Positions 27,780 through 36,876 of a stretch of 64,000 bases of DNA are shown here, piece after piece. Every line of letters begins with the position of its first letter. The first letter of the stretch is position 1. The notes under the pieces are model-generated. The model did not search any database, was not told where the DNA came from, and saw nothing but the letters and a program-made list of their open reading frames with translations. This DNA comes from Sedimentitalea todarodis. Lineage in GTDB: Bacteria; Pseudomonadota; Alphaproteobacteria; Rhodobacterales; Rhodobacteraceae. The stretch lies in assembly GCF_032595355.1 (NCBI RefSeq), contig NZ_JASMWN010000014.1, positions 83,649 through 147,648 of the forward strand. The letters run 5' to 3'. Both the position numbers and the translations under genes were made by a program.

Positions 27780-29846
27780 CTACCATGCATGGACCCGCTT
27801 CTCGGGCGGCAGCCACATCGGGTCGCCTTCCTCGATGCCGAAGGCTTCATAAAAAACGTCGAAGTGCTGCAAAGGCGCGGTTGTTCGGTAGATGTTGGGC
27901 GGATGGTTGGCGCTGCTGGCGTAATTGACCAGAGACGCTTCCGTCGCATTCTCGGCCCAGAGCTGCGCCCATCCTATGAAGCAGCGTTGCGCCTGTGTGA
28001 ATCCGTCGATCTCGACGTCTTCCTCGGGATGATCAGCGAGGTAGTCCATCAAAGCCGAGTAGCCGAGCTTGATGCCCCCCACATCCGCCATGTTTTCGGT
28101 CACCCACAACGCGCCGTTGCCGGTATGACCCTCGACGAGTTCGGTGTTTTCGGTTTGATCGACCAACTTTTTCGCCTCGGCGACGAAAGCCTGGGTATCC
28201 TCCTCGGTCCACCAGTTGCGCAGGTTTCCATTGGCGTCGAACTGTCGGCCGGCCGTGTCGAAACCATGGGTAGCTTCGTGCCCGATGATGCCGCCGAAGC
28301 GGCAGAATCGAATCGCCGGGTCCGCGTCAGGTTCGAATGCCGGCGGCTGCGAGATCGCCGCAGTAACCCGGAACCCGTTGAGCGCAAACACGTAGGCTGC
28401 GTTCAAGGCCACGGGAAGCGTGCTCGATTTGTTGAAATCGTCATTCTCGACCGGCCCGCCATACCTGGCCAATTCGCGACCGACGCCGAACGCGGTGACC
28501 GCCAGCAGGTTGGCGACAGGATCATCCGGAACGATCTCGACAGAGGAATAGTCGATCCACTGTTCGGGATAGCCGACCTTGTTTTCGAACGCCTGGAGCT
28601 TCTCCAGCGCCGCCGCCTTGGTGTCTTCGGTCAGCCAGTCGCGTGTCGGGATGCGCTTCTCGAAAGCCGCGACGATATAATCAATCAGTTCAAGCGTCTT
28701 GTCTCGGGTCTCTTGCTCGTAATAGGCGTCGACGTAGAGTTGGCTAAGTGGATGCCCAAGTGTTCCCTGGAGCCGCTCCAGCGCACGCTCGTCCCGAGGG
28801 CGCAGCACCGGGACACCTTCAAACACTTCCCGTCGCGCCCGGATCGGTTCCTCGAAATCGGTCGACAACACGCTGGCGAACCCGTCGATCAGACGGAATT
28901 TCGCATAGTCTTTGAAGTCCTGCAGTGGACGCTCCTCCAGCATCTTCGACAGGGCGATCAGGTAATCCGGCTGCGTCACGATAATCTCTTCGGGCAGATC
29001 CAGCCCCAGTTCTTCCAGGTAGATCGGAATGTCGAAATTCGGGATCAGGGCCTGCGTCTCCTCGACCGACATCCGGTTGTTCAGCTTCTGGAAATCGAGC
29101 TTCTCGGCGTCGCTCAGCTGTGCAGCGTCGAACGCGGTCTCCAGCTCAAGCACGAGACCGGTGACGCGTTTTGCCTCGGCCGGATCGTACCCCGCGATGG
29201 TCAGCAGATCGTTGACATATTTCCGATAGGCAGCACGGCGCGGCGAACCATCTTCTGAAGCGTAGACGTCGCGCGCCTCGATCCCAGTGCCGCCCGGGCC
29301 GGAATAGATGGCGTATCGCGTGCTGTCCGCCAGATCGGCCTGTGGAGAAAAGCCCGCGAACAACGAAAGCCCGTCAAATCTCAACGCATGGGCCGAATAG
29401 CGTCCAAGCTCCTCCAGAGAGTCGATGGCCGCGATGCGGTCGAACTCCTCCTGCAACGGCGCCATGCCATTCGCGTTGCGGCGATCCACATCCATGTAGG
29501 CGGTGTAGAAATCTCCGACGAGTTGCGTCGGGCTGCCCTTAGGTGCATCCGCCGCCTCTTCTGCGGCGTTCACCACAACCGCCTTGACCTGATCGGTTAT
29601 CCGCTGAAGCTGGATCGAGACGAAACTGTAGGAGGCCTTGTCGGCGGGACGCTCAACGCGATCAAGCCATCCGCCGGCAGCAAAGCGATAGAAGTCCTCC
29701 TTTGGATCGGCGCTCAGGTCCATGTTGTCGACCGAGAATAGCAAGTCATCCGCCGTCAGCGGCGGGAGGTCCTGCGCCTGTACGCCGGCAGCAAAACAAA
29801 TCGCTATCGCTGCGGTACCGAGAAGCCTCGATGTTTTCGATTTCAT
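27780..29846 (-). CDS. M13-family (neprilysin-like) zinc endopeptidase, exported
   Basis: 688 residues, full family length. Signal peptide MKSKTSRLLGTAAIAICFAA then GVQAQ. The zinc motif is HEATH at 523-527 in IIGHEATHGFDTAGRQFD. The third ligand and its partner are in ENMADVGG (Glu584, Asp588), both catalytic features of M13. A typical NAYY-like region (LNAAYVFALNGFRV) precedes the active site. The C-terminus PPEKRVHAW resembles the family ending near W. It would degrade short peptides in the periplasm. There is a 113-bp gap to the next lipoprotein gene. Confidence 0.93.
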   Translation of the reverse strand: MKSKTSRLLGTAAIAICFAAGVQAQDLPPLTADDLLFSVDNMDLSADPKEDFYRFAAGGWLDRVERPADKASYSFVSIQLQRITDQVKAVVVNAAEEAADAPKGSPTQLVGDFYTAYMDVDRRNANGMAPLQEEFDRIAAIDSLEELGRYSAHALRFDGLSLFAGFSPQADLADSTRYAIYSGPGGTGIEARDVYASEDGSPRRAAYRKYVNDLLTIAGYDPAEAKRVTGLVLELETAFDAAQLSDAEKLDFQKLNNRMSVEETQALIPNFDIPIYLEELGLDLPEEIIVTQPDYLIALSKMLEERPLQDFKDYAKFRLIDGFASVLSTDFEEPIRARREVFEGVPVLRPRDERALERLQGTLGHPLSQLYVDAYYEQETRDKTLELIDYIVAAFEKRIPTRDWLTEDTKAAALEKLQAFENKVGYPEQWIDYSSVEIVPDDPVANLLAVTAFGVGRELARYGGPVENDDFNKSSTLPVALNAAYVFALNGFRVTAAISQPPAFEPDADPAIRFCRFGGIIGHEATHGFDTAGRQFDANGNLRNWWTEEDTQAFVAEAKKLVDQTENTELVEGHTGNGALWVTENMADVGGIKLGYSALMDYLADHPEEDVEIDGFTQAQRCFIGWAQLWAENATEASLVNYASSANHPPNIYRTTAPLQHFDVFYEAFGIEEGDPMWLPPEKRVHAW

Positions 29847-30114
29847 CCGGCGTTCCTTTCCTTGAGCGGCGTTGTATCAGGCGTTGAATGTCGTAGCGGC
29901 GAAATCGAAACCACCCTTCGGAACAACATTACGAAGGAAGGCTTGGAGCGAAACGGCGGGGTTTCGGCTGTGCGTCACGCCAGATTAAATCTCCGCGAGG
30001 CTGCCGACTATCCTGATTGCGCACTGGCTTATCCAATTGAGGCCGCTTTCACCCTCGATTGTCGGCCTTTTCGCGCGCCTTGTGGCCATCCATCGCCGCT
30101 CACCTTGGGAATGG

Positions 30115-30153
30115 CCTGCACCTCCATGCGTCCAAGCAACATGGAGGTGCAGG
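30115..30153. terminator. Strong hairpin downstream of the SH3b gene
   Basis: CCTGCACCTCCATG (30115-30128) and CATGGAGGTGCAGG (30140-30153) form a perfect 14-bp stem with an 11-nt loop. It lies about 47 bp beyond the SH3b gene stop on the minus strand. No T-tract follows in either direction, so it may act as an RNA-stabilising or factor-assisted end rather than an intrinsic terminator. The rest of 29847-30199 holds nothing recognisable. Confidence 0.5.
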
Positions 30154-30199
30154 AGGACGACCAGCACGAGGGGCATCTGGCCGGCTTTCAAAACACTGC

Positions 30200-31384
30200 C
30201 TACCGAAGCTGCTCAACCCTGGCGTCGGAGGCCGCGAGTTGCTCTGCGGTGCAGACGCTGCCCGCCTGCAGACGGCTCTTGTTCGGTGCATAGAGCACGG
30301 TGCATCCGCCGTCCCAGAGAGCCTCGACCTCGCCCGATGAGCGGATGTAGAGGTCCGGTGAAACTGCACTCCCGGTAGGGATGTGGAGACCAGCGCCCGA
30401 TGATGCCGGCGCGCTGCTTTCGCGCAGGTAACGGCCCGACACCCATCCGTCATAGTTTCCGTCCGGGGTCGCGACATGGCACCAGCGGGAGGGCCCGGTT
30501 CCCTTGCAGCCAAGGTTTCTTAGAGCCGCGCCGTTGGGCGCACGAGCGACGATCGAATAGCGCGTCGACGGGCCGGTCCTCATGTTGAGATAGTCGTCGG
30601 AGGCCACGTCCGTGACTTGCCAGAAATCTGGGCCACCCGCGTTACCATCCGCGAAATCGGGGGCAGACACCCCGCCAGAGGCCGAGGCAGAAGGAGCGCC
30701 GGATTCCTGCAGGAACCGGCCGGCCACCCATCCCGATACAGCACCGTTGCCCGAAGCGATGTGGCACCACCGGGATTGGCCCGAGCCTTGGCATCCGAGG
30801 TTTCGGAACACCTGCCCGTTGACGACCCGGGCAATCACCGGATTTGTGGTGCCCGGACCGGAGCGCACATTCAGATGATCCCCGGCAGAGACCCCGGAAA
30901 CCTGCCAGAAGTTCGGACCGCCCGCCCCGCCATCGGCAAAGTCATTTGACGGCGACGAAGCGCCAGCGCCGCCGATATGGACAGAAATCGTAAAATCCGC
31001 CGTCTCGCCACGCCGCGCGGCCGAACGCATGAGATACACCCGGATCACCCAGTCGCCGCTTTCGGGCAGGGTCCCGTCGAAATGGCCGCCGTCGATATTG
31101 CCGATAAAGATTGCCTCGGGCGAGCCAGAGGGCATGACATTGAAGTAGGCGCTGGCATTGCTGGTGGACATATCGACAACCATCCGTTGACCCGAGCGTG
31201 CATCGAGCACGTAGTCCACGATGTTGTCTCCCTGCAAACGCCCCTGGAGCACTGATCCCGAAGTGCCTGCAGCGAAGGATATTCGTTCGGTCCTTGTGCC
31301 TTGGGCCGATGATGCATCCACGACGCCGACAACGAAAACCGTGACGAGCGCGGCGATCATGGGAAGGACCTTGAAATAGGACAT
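30200..31384 (-). CDS. Exported protein with PPC-like domain and two SH3b domains
   Basis: 394 residues from ATG 31384 (AAGGAA at a suitable distance; an ATG three codons upstream is possible). Signal peptide with core VLPMIAALVTVFVVGVVDAS. Residues about 33-137 resemble a bacterial pre-peptidase C-terminal domain (SGSVLQGRLQGDNIVDYVL, SGDWVIRVYLMRSAARRGET). Two related SH3b domains lie at about 158-225 and 254-320, each with DFADG-AGGP-FWQV, LN-R-GP, RNLGC-G-G-SRWCH and GWV-GR-L-ES. The C-terminal 60 residues have two Cys. Cell-wall or protein binding is likely; no catalytic domain is seen. Confidence 0.8.
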   Translation of the reverse strand: MSYFKVLPMIAALVTVFVVGVVDASSAQGTRTERISFAAGTSGSVLQGRLQGDNIVDYVLDARSGQRMVVDMSTSNASAYFNVMPSGSPEAIFIGNIDGGHFDGTLPESGDWVIRVYLMRSAARRGETADFTISVHIGGAGASSPSNDFADGGAGGPNFWQVSGVSAGDHLNVRSGPGTTNPVIARVVNGQVFRNLGCQGSGQSRWCHIASGNGAVSGWVAGRFLQESGAPSASASGGVSAPDFADGNAGGPDFWQVTDVASDDYLNMRTGPSTRYSIVARAPNGAALRNLGCKGTGPSRWCHVATPDGNYDGWVSGRYLRESSAPASSGAGLHIPTGSAVSPDLYIRSSGEVEALWDGGCTVLYAPNKSRLQAGSVCTAEQLAASDARVEQLR

Positions 31385-31540
31385 GGTGAACATTTCCTTT
31401 CCCTGCAATGTCACGCGGCACAGCTTGTAGATTGACCGGTTTGCGGCTGGCCCGATTTCCCGAAGTTCCGATTCCGTCCGCGCTGTCGCCACGACGCTAC
31501 AGAAGCTCGAGCGGGCCCGTCTATCCGCTTTACGCCCGGA

Positions 31541-32485
31541 CTATCCGCCGTAGGGCGTCCTTGGCTTGATCGAAGACGACACCCGGTCAAGTGTTTCGGA
31601 TGGCAGTTCACCAAAGCGATCGCGATAGGCAGAGCTTGACCGTCCAAGGTGGAAGAGGCCCGAATCGAGGGCCGCAGACGTCACGGAAATATCGGGGCCG
31701 CCTTTTTCGAGTTGACGACGCATAGCATCGAGCCGCACCCTCGCCAGGTAGCTACGAACGGTCATGCCGCGTCTGGTCCGGAAGCTTCTCTGCAGGGCCT
31801 TCATCGACACTTCGAGCGCTTGGGCAACATGGGCCACAGTTATGGCCTCGCTGAAATTTTCGTCGATATAGTGTTGCGCAGATCGCGCCAGGAACTCGGA
31901 GCGGTGGCTGGACAACGCGTTCGCTTCGGAAGCATTCTCGGATGTGAGCGTTTCGACAAGAGCATCCTCGACAAGCGCTTCGTGCAGGAGGATGGTTCGG
32001 TCCGAAACAAGTTCGGGGTCGGAAAGATACGCAAAGGAAAACCGCAGAAGTTCGCACAGCTTCAGCCGCTTGGGATCCGGCGAGCGATAGAGGGCGTCCT
32101 CTGGAAGCCCAAAAGGCCAATTGGCCGGAGAGAGAATGGTATAGCTTTCGTAGATGTCGCTCGCCGCATCCCTGCTGAGGCGGCTCTGACGCTCCGATGG
32201 TCCGAGTGCAACCATGTCGCCAGGCGAAACTGAAAATTGGCGACTGCCCACCTGCACGTCCGCATGTCCGCGCTGTGGCAAGGTCACGGCGGTACGATCC
32301 GTCTCCACGAAGGAAGCCGAGTGACCCGTCGAAACAACGGACACGACCTTAAAACCTTTCGGTCCCGGAGCGAGAATCCGATGCATGAGCCGTCCCTCGG
32401 TGCCAACGAATTCGAAGTCGTTCGTCAGTGAAAAGAGCGACGGCGAAACATTCCCATCCCGTTGGCTGTACTCCAGTGTTTCCAT
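31541..32485 (-). CDS. AraC-family transcriptional regulator
   Basis: 314 residues from ATG 32485 (GAGAGG just before; an in-frame ATG at 32569 would add 28 residues). The C-terminal 100 residues hold the double helix-turn-helix of AraC proteins: HYIDENFSEAITVAHVAQAL, KALQRSFRTRRGMTVRSYLA and a second HTH ending LGRSSSAYRDRFGELPSETL. The N-terminal 190 residues resemble the AraC_binding_2-type sensor (QRGHADVQVGSRQFSVSPGD). It lies upstream of the SH3b gene on the same strand and could regulate this envelope cluster; that is inference. Confidence 0.85.
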   Translation of the reverse strand: METLEYSQRDGNVSPSLFSLTNDFEFVGTEGRLMHRILAPGPKGFKVVSVVSTGHSASFVETDRTAVTLPQRGHADVQVGSRQFSVSPGDMVALGPSERQSRLSRDAASDIYESYTILSPANWPFGLPEDALYRSPDPKRLKLCELLRFSFAYLSDPELVSDRTILLHEALVEDALVETLTSENASEANALSSHRSEFLARSAQHYIDENFSEAITVAHVAQALEVSMKALQRSFRTRRGMTVRSYLARVRLDAMRRQLEKGGPDISVTSAALDSGLFHLGRSSSAYRDRFGELPSETLDRVSSSIKPRTPYGG

Positions 32486-32875
32486 AAGCCTCTCATGCGA
32501 TCGCAAGGCTTTCGGCCTTGACCCAAAGCGACCTTGATGACGTCCTATAGCCGCTTCGTTGGCTAGCATTGCATCTTTCGAGCGATCAGGGAACCGCAGA
32601 ACTCCTCAGCCAGCAGTTTGGTAGTGGATTACAAGTCGATACATTGCGCAGATGGTTTCAGAGGGGTTTAAGGGGCTTTGTCAGGTTGTTATGTAGCGAC
32701 GTACAAAGATTCACCTACCGTTCAGGCACCCATTTCGGACGCATAGTTGTTCCACAGACTAAGGGCGCCAGCCCGAGATTGTTGGTAGGTATCCTGAACT
32801 GCCGAAAGACTGCGATGCAGCATCGCAGTAATCGGGATGCCAAGAAAGCGCGAATCCGGATGACATCACGACCTT

Positions 32876-33153
32876 TTATTCACCCGCCGGTCCGGACAAA
32901 TCGCCGGGGCGCAACAGGTGTACCGCGTCGCGCAATTCCGTGGCCCGCTCCGATCGACCGGAGAAAGCGACTCAAGCCTCTGCGGCGCGGCGCGCGAGCC
33001 GATCTCGTTACAAGGCATGGGGCACATCATCGTTTCTGAGCACAACATGCAGGTGGTTCAGCACAGCCCTTGACAAAAACGCCACATCTTCAAGGGTTTC
33101 CGCACGCGCGGAGGTGACCCAAGAAGGCATCCGGGGTATGGTCTCAGGGGCGC
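32876..33153 (-). pseudogene. Decayed DUF1403 gene
   Basis: A single minus-strand frame reads PETIPRMPSWVTSARAETLE, DVAFLSRAVLNHLHVVLRND, DVPHAL, stop, RDRLARRAAEA, stop, VAFSGRSERATELRDAVHLL, RPGDLSGPAGE, stop. This is DUF1403 with two nonsense changes, where Leu and Cys are expected from family memory, and no proper start. The 5' part beyond 33153 is missing. DUF1403 is usually near plasmid replication genes in Rhodobacterales, consistent with the backbone location. A shorter copy of the same gene lies at 22515-22603. Confidence 0.75.
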
Positions 33154-33315
33154 GACTGAGGGATTGGCGGATATGGGTCATGCCCCAATACTACCTTACT
33201 GCAGCGCTTTCGGCCACAATATGATGTATAAACCGCCCCACCCTACCCTCCAACATAATATCCAATAAGTTTGCATTATCGGACATCTAAAAATCGGCTC
33301 CGAAGCAAGTCTGTT

Positions 33316-33670
33316 GTCGTTTTAATTTCATGGGTGGACTCGCCCTAAATCAGCCCTCTCGCCTTCGAAGTTTCCACTCAATCGGTGGACCGGTCTCATG
33401 CTCAATCTGTGGACTCGGTAGCAGCGAAGGAAAATGGCAAACAAGAACAACGCACTCCGCATGGATGCGGCATCGACAACTCGACACTATCTTCTGAGCT
33501 GGTTCGACCGGCCAAGTTCTGGAATCCACCAATGAACCTAAAGTCCAAGAATGAACCAAGAGCATGGTTTCAAGAATATCAGCGCGTTAGAGTCCAGCAA
33601 TGAAGCAAGAACGACAAGTCTGTCGCTTTGGTTTCATCGGTGGATTCGGACGAGATCAGCCTTTTCGTCG
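33316..33670. repeat. Long direct repeat, copy 1
   Basis: This 355-bp segment recurs at 33948-34305 with near identity; the visible differences are a 3-nt insertion after AACGACA and one base near the end (GAGATC versus GAAATC). Within it GGTGGAC/GTGGACT words recur (CAATCGGTGGAC, CAATCTGTGGACTCGG). The DNA between the copies (33612-33940) is a diverged version of the same unit (TTTCATCGGTGGATTCGG, GAAGTTTCCACTCAATCG, CAATCGCTGGACTCGG). So there is a tandem array of about 310-bp units. No credible coding frame was found. Confidence 0.85.
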
Positions 33671-33947
33671 AGGAAGTTTCCACTCAATCGTGGACGGGAC
33701 TCCTAACTCAATCGCTGGACTCGGTGCGACAGGGACATAATGTTCGTGAAAACAACGAGCTTTGCATCCGTAAGAATAATCGGTTCAAAGCCATCCTCCA
33801 AGGAATCTCTGCAGACGAGACGCTCCAAATCCAACACTAAACCAATAACCCAGCGATCAAACAAGAAGGCGAAGGTCGTAAATTCAATAACTTAGAGTCC
33901 AGTAGTGAAACAAGAACGACATTCGATGTCACTCTGCTTTCTGTCGT

Positions 33948-34305
33948 GTCGTTTTAATTTCATGGGTGGACTCGCCCTAAATCAGCCCTCTCGCCTTCGA
34001 AGTTTCCACTCAATCGGTGGACCGGTCTCATGCTCAATCTGTGGACTCGGTAGCAGCGAAGGAAAATGGCAAACAAGAACAACGCACTCCGCATGGATGC
34101 GGCATCGACAACTCGACACTATCTTCTGAGCTGGTTCGACCGGCCAAGTTCTGGAATCCACCAATGAACCTAAAGTCCAAGAATGAACCAAGAGCATGGT
34201 TTCAAGAATATCAGCGCGTTAGAGTCCAGCAATGAAGCAAGAACGACAACAGTCTGTCGCTTTGGTTTCATCGGTGGATTCGGACGAAATCAGCCTTTTC
34301 GTCTG
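33948..34305. repeat. Long direct repeat, copy 2
   Basis: Second copy of the 355-bp repeat starting GTCGTTTTAATTTCATGGG. Offset from copy 1 is 632 bp, about two repeat units. It continues into the start of a further diverged unit before the match ends near GCCTTTTCGTC. The array lies on the parB side of the replication module, about 1.5 kb beyond the parB stop. Confidence 0.85.
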
Positions 34306-35783
34306 TCGGAGTGCCGGAATTCATGAGATTCAAGCGCTTCCCTGAAAAACGAGTCGGGGTTCAGAAGATTCTGTACCGGTAGTTAGGTCCGAGAACGATA
34401 GAGGGCCACACACAAGTTCGACATTCTGATGACAACAACAACCTCTCCGATTGCAGTGATTTACACCACTGCAATTTTGTCTCACGAACCCTAATCCGCT
34501 TGTTTTTTTTCGATAGGAGCACTTAGTGTTTCGTTGATTTTAAGGCTGGCGGTGCATCTGGTTGATTTGTCGTCGCTAGACAACCGACCAACCGACAAGG
34601 CAGCCACTATGAAAGTAGGTGACATCGCTGATGTTTTGCAGTCGAGAAGGAGTCTCAGAACCGGTCAGCTTCCGCTCAGCGCTGGTCCCCCATTACGTGT
34701 GCGGGCAATGTCACTAGAGGCACCCCAGGGCCTGTGCAGTACCTTTAGGGCACCTCGACTGGCAAGGTGGGGGCTGCCGTAGTGGACATGGGTCGCTATC
34801 TCACGTCGCCACCGATTTGGAACGAAGCATTGCAGGCGGGTGACGTCCCCAAAGTGATCGCCCCCCTACCCCACTGTCATCACAGACACCGTGATCTATC
34901 GTCGGAAAATCTCACCAAAGTCGTTTGAAATTGACAAAGATCAACTGCGACAGTCTTTGAAAGTTATCTGAGTTGCAATGGAGCGAAGGGAGACTGCATG
35001 CAATCTCGCCGATGGAGTTGGGGACTTGGTGCAGTCGCCACGTCCACCGTAAATGATCTGAAGCCAACTCGCGAGAGTCGCTACACCGGGTCACCCCCTC
35101 CCTACCCTTTTGATTGGCACGTTCAAATACCGCCTCACAGTCTCATTCTAAACTATTTGCAGCGTGACTGCATACTCGACCGCGGATATCGCCACTTCGT
35201 CGCAGTCGAGACCGAGATCAAGCAAGAGAGTTCACTGGGCCAGAACATCGGTTCCAGGCTAACCTAGTTTCCGCCGACAACCCTTCGCCCTATGACGTGC
35301 TTAACCTACCAGGCTGGATTAACTCTCGCTGAGCGTTGGGCGGGGCTGACGCTGTTCCGAGACCGGTAGCCTGGCTGCCAGAAGGATCACATCCAACAAT
35401 GTCACTTGGTTTCAGCGCCAGATCAATATCACAGCCGTTGAAATCTCTGCTTGCTATTCATTTAGTCCAAGTGCTTTCTTTTTCCTAGTCTCAGCATTCT
35501 TGTGACTTCGGATCAGCGGTTCTAACTCGGCCTATAGGTCCCGAGTGCGGCCGGTGCGGCCACCCGCACGGTTTGATTTCAACGCGACTTTGAGGTCGAA
35601 TGGCCCAACAACTCTCTCTAAGCTTCCTGCCTGATACGAGAACTGATCTATAACATTGCCCGGGTGGACACTTGGACGATAAGCGCAATGTACTTTCTAT
35701 GTTCAGACGGCGCATGAGCAGGATTTCATGGCGCCAGCACATAATTTTCGCTCAACCAATTGTTTATAATAAATAAAAGAAGT
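34306..35783. other. AT-richer region without a recognised protein gene
   Basis: About 1.5 kb between the repeat array and the parB end. Open frames are short (up to about 89 codons) and match no family I know. It contains a terminator-like hairpin at 34451-34480 and a purine/pyrimidine-rich stretch before the parAB terminator. It may hold origin or partition-site functions, but this cannot be shown from sequence alone. Confidence 0.4.
34451..34480 (+). terminator. Rho-independent terminator-like hairpin without an upstream gene
   Basis: TTGCAGTG (34451-34458) pairs with CACTGCAA (34467-34474) across an 8-nt loop and is followed by TTTTGTCT. The orientation is plus-strand. The nearest upstream feature on that strand is the repeat array, so a noncoding transcript from the array could end here. 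Confidence 0.5.
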
Positions 35784-35801
35784 AGTAACCCGTGGGTTAC
35801 T
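35784..35801 (-). terminator. Probable terminator of the parA-parB operon
   Basis: AGTAACCC-GT-GGGTTACT is an 8-bp perfect dyad 16 bp beyond the parB stop on the minus strand. In that direction it is followed by ACTTCTTTTATTT, a T-rich tract. Confidence 0.7.
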
Positions 35802-35816
35802 GTTCGTTTTGGACAT

Positions 35817-36875
35817 CTATACGTTAGCTCCTCTACGCAGCTCCTCTTCAAATGCTTTAATCGCCCGCTCTAGCAGTGGCTTAGAAATAGCTGCGAAGTC
35901 ATCCCTGCTCACAATCCTACACTCGCCGCGCCGCGCCGTGACCTTCAAGTCGCCCACGTGAAACTCGAACTTTTCCCGCGGCTCGCGCCTTTTCTTTGGC
36001 AACTGCGATGAAGCTTTGGATGCCTCAACAAAACCTGACAAAACGTTGGTCTGTTCATCGATCGACTGACAGCTACCTAACATTTCGCGAAGAACGTCAG
36101 TGGAGCCTCGCGCCTTTAGGATCCGTGAAACGTCAACGCCAAGATTGCGTGAGATTGCTTTAGGAAATGGCAGCGCATCCCCCACCTGCAACAGCAAGAA
36201 GACAAAGCTACGGATGTAAGATTTCTTCATCTTGTGAAGCGACCCGTAAAGTCGTGCCACTAAAGCATCTGGGTCGGGTTCTCCCACTTCAGCATCTTGC
36301 GCGGCTGTGATGACAACTTGGGCCATTTCAGCAAAGGTCAAATCCTCGCGAACGACGTTTTCCTCGACCATGTCGATGTAGCGTGCCAACCGGCCATCAT
36401 CGCCCTGCTCGATACGAGCTATGACAGTCCCAAAACGCGCATCACCCGTCTCCGCTAACAGTTGCGACAGCGCGGTAATTCGGCGCCAGCCCTTCTTAAG
36501 CTGGTAGGTTCCATCGGCTCCTGAATAGACCTCAATTGGTTCCTTCTGGCCTCTCTCGCGGATTGAGGACTTCAATTCCTCCATCTCGTCGGAGGTTGCT
36601 ACAACATCGAGATCCATCCGATCGCGCGGCAAATCATCCGTCCCAACTAAGGATAAATCGAGAGCGACAAGAACCCGGCCCTCATCCTGCGCCATACGAT
36701 AGGCATCGGCGTCTTTGGCATTTTGGCGGCGTTTTTCGACCTTCGCGTCAGTGGCATCAGTCAGGCTTTCAGCCGCCTCGCGCACAGCAGCCCCCATTGG
36801 TCCCACCGACCGCTCTCGACGTGTGGGTGCATCAGCTTCAAGTGGTGCAAATCCGAACTTGTTATTCGTAGCCAT
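35817..36875 (-). CDS. parB: ParB-family partition protein
   Basis: 352 residues. The ParB N-terminal domain covers roughly 75-180 with SSIRERGQKEPIEVY, YQLKKGWRRITALSQLLAET and MVEENVVREDLTFAEMAQVV. A helix-turn-helix region follows (MKKSYIRSFVFLLLQVGDAL, ISRNLGVDVSRILKA). The C-terminus (about 290-352) is basic and would dimerise. It starts one base after the parA stop, so the two are translated together. It would load on parS sites and cooperate with ParA in plasmid segregation. The parS site was not identified; the repeat array is one candidate. Confidence 0.9.
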   Translation of the reverse strand: MATNNKFGFAPLEADAPTRRERSVGPMGAAVREAAESLTDATDAKVEKRRQNAKDADAYRMAQDEGRVLVALDLSLVGTDDLPRDRMDLDVVATSDEMEELKSSIRERGQKEPIEVYSGADGTYQLKKGWRRITALSQLLAETGDARFGTVIARIEQGDDGRLARYIDMVEENVVREDLTFAEMAQVVITAAQDAEVGEPDPDALVARLYGSLHKMKKSYIRSFVFLLLQVGDALPFPKAISRNLGVDVSRILKARGSTDVLREMLGSCQSIDEQTNVLSGFVEASKASSQLPKKRREPREKFEFHVGDLKVTARRGECRIVSRDDFAAISKPLLERAIKAFEEELRRGANV

Positions 36876-36876
36876 T

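Noticed and set aside
33316..34305. CRISPR-like array
   Set aside because: The repeats are hundreds of bases long and neighbouring units are diverged versions of each other; there are no short uniform repeats with unique spacers and no cas genes.
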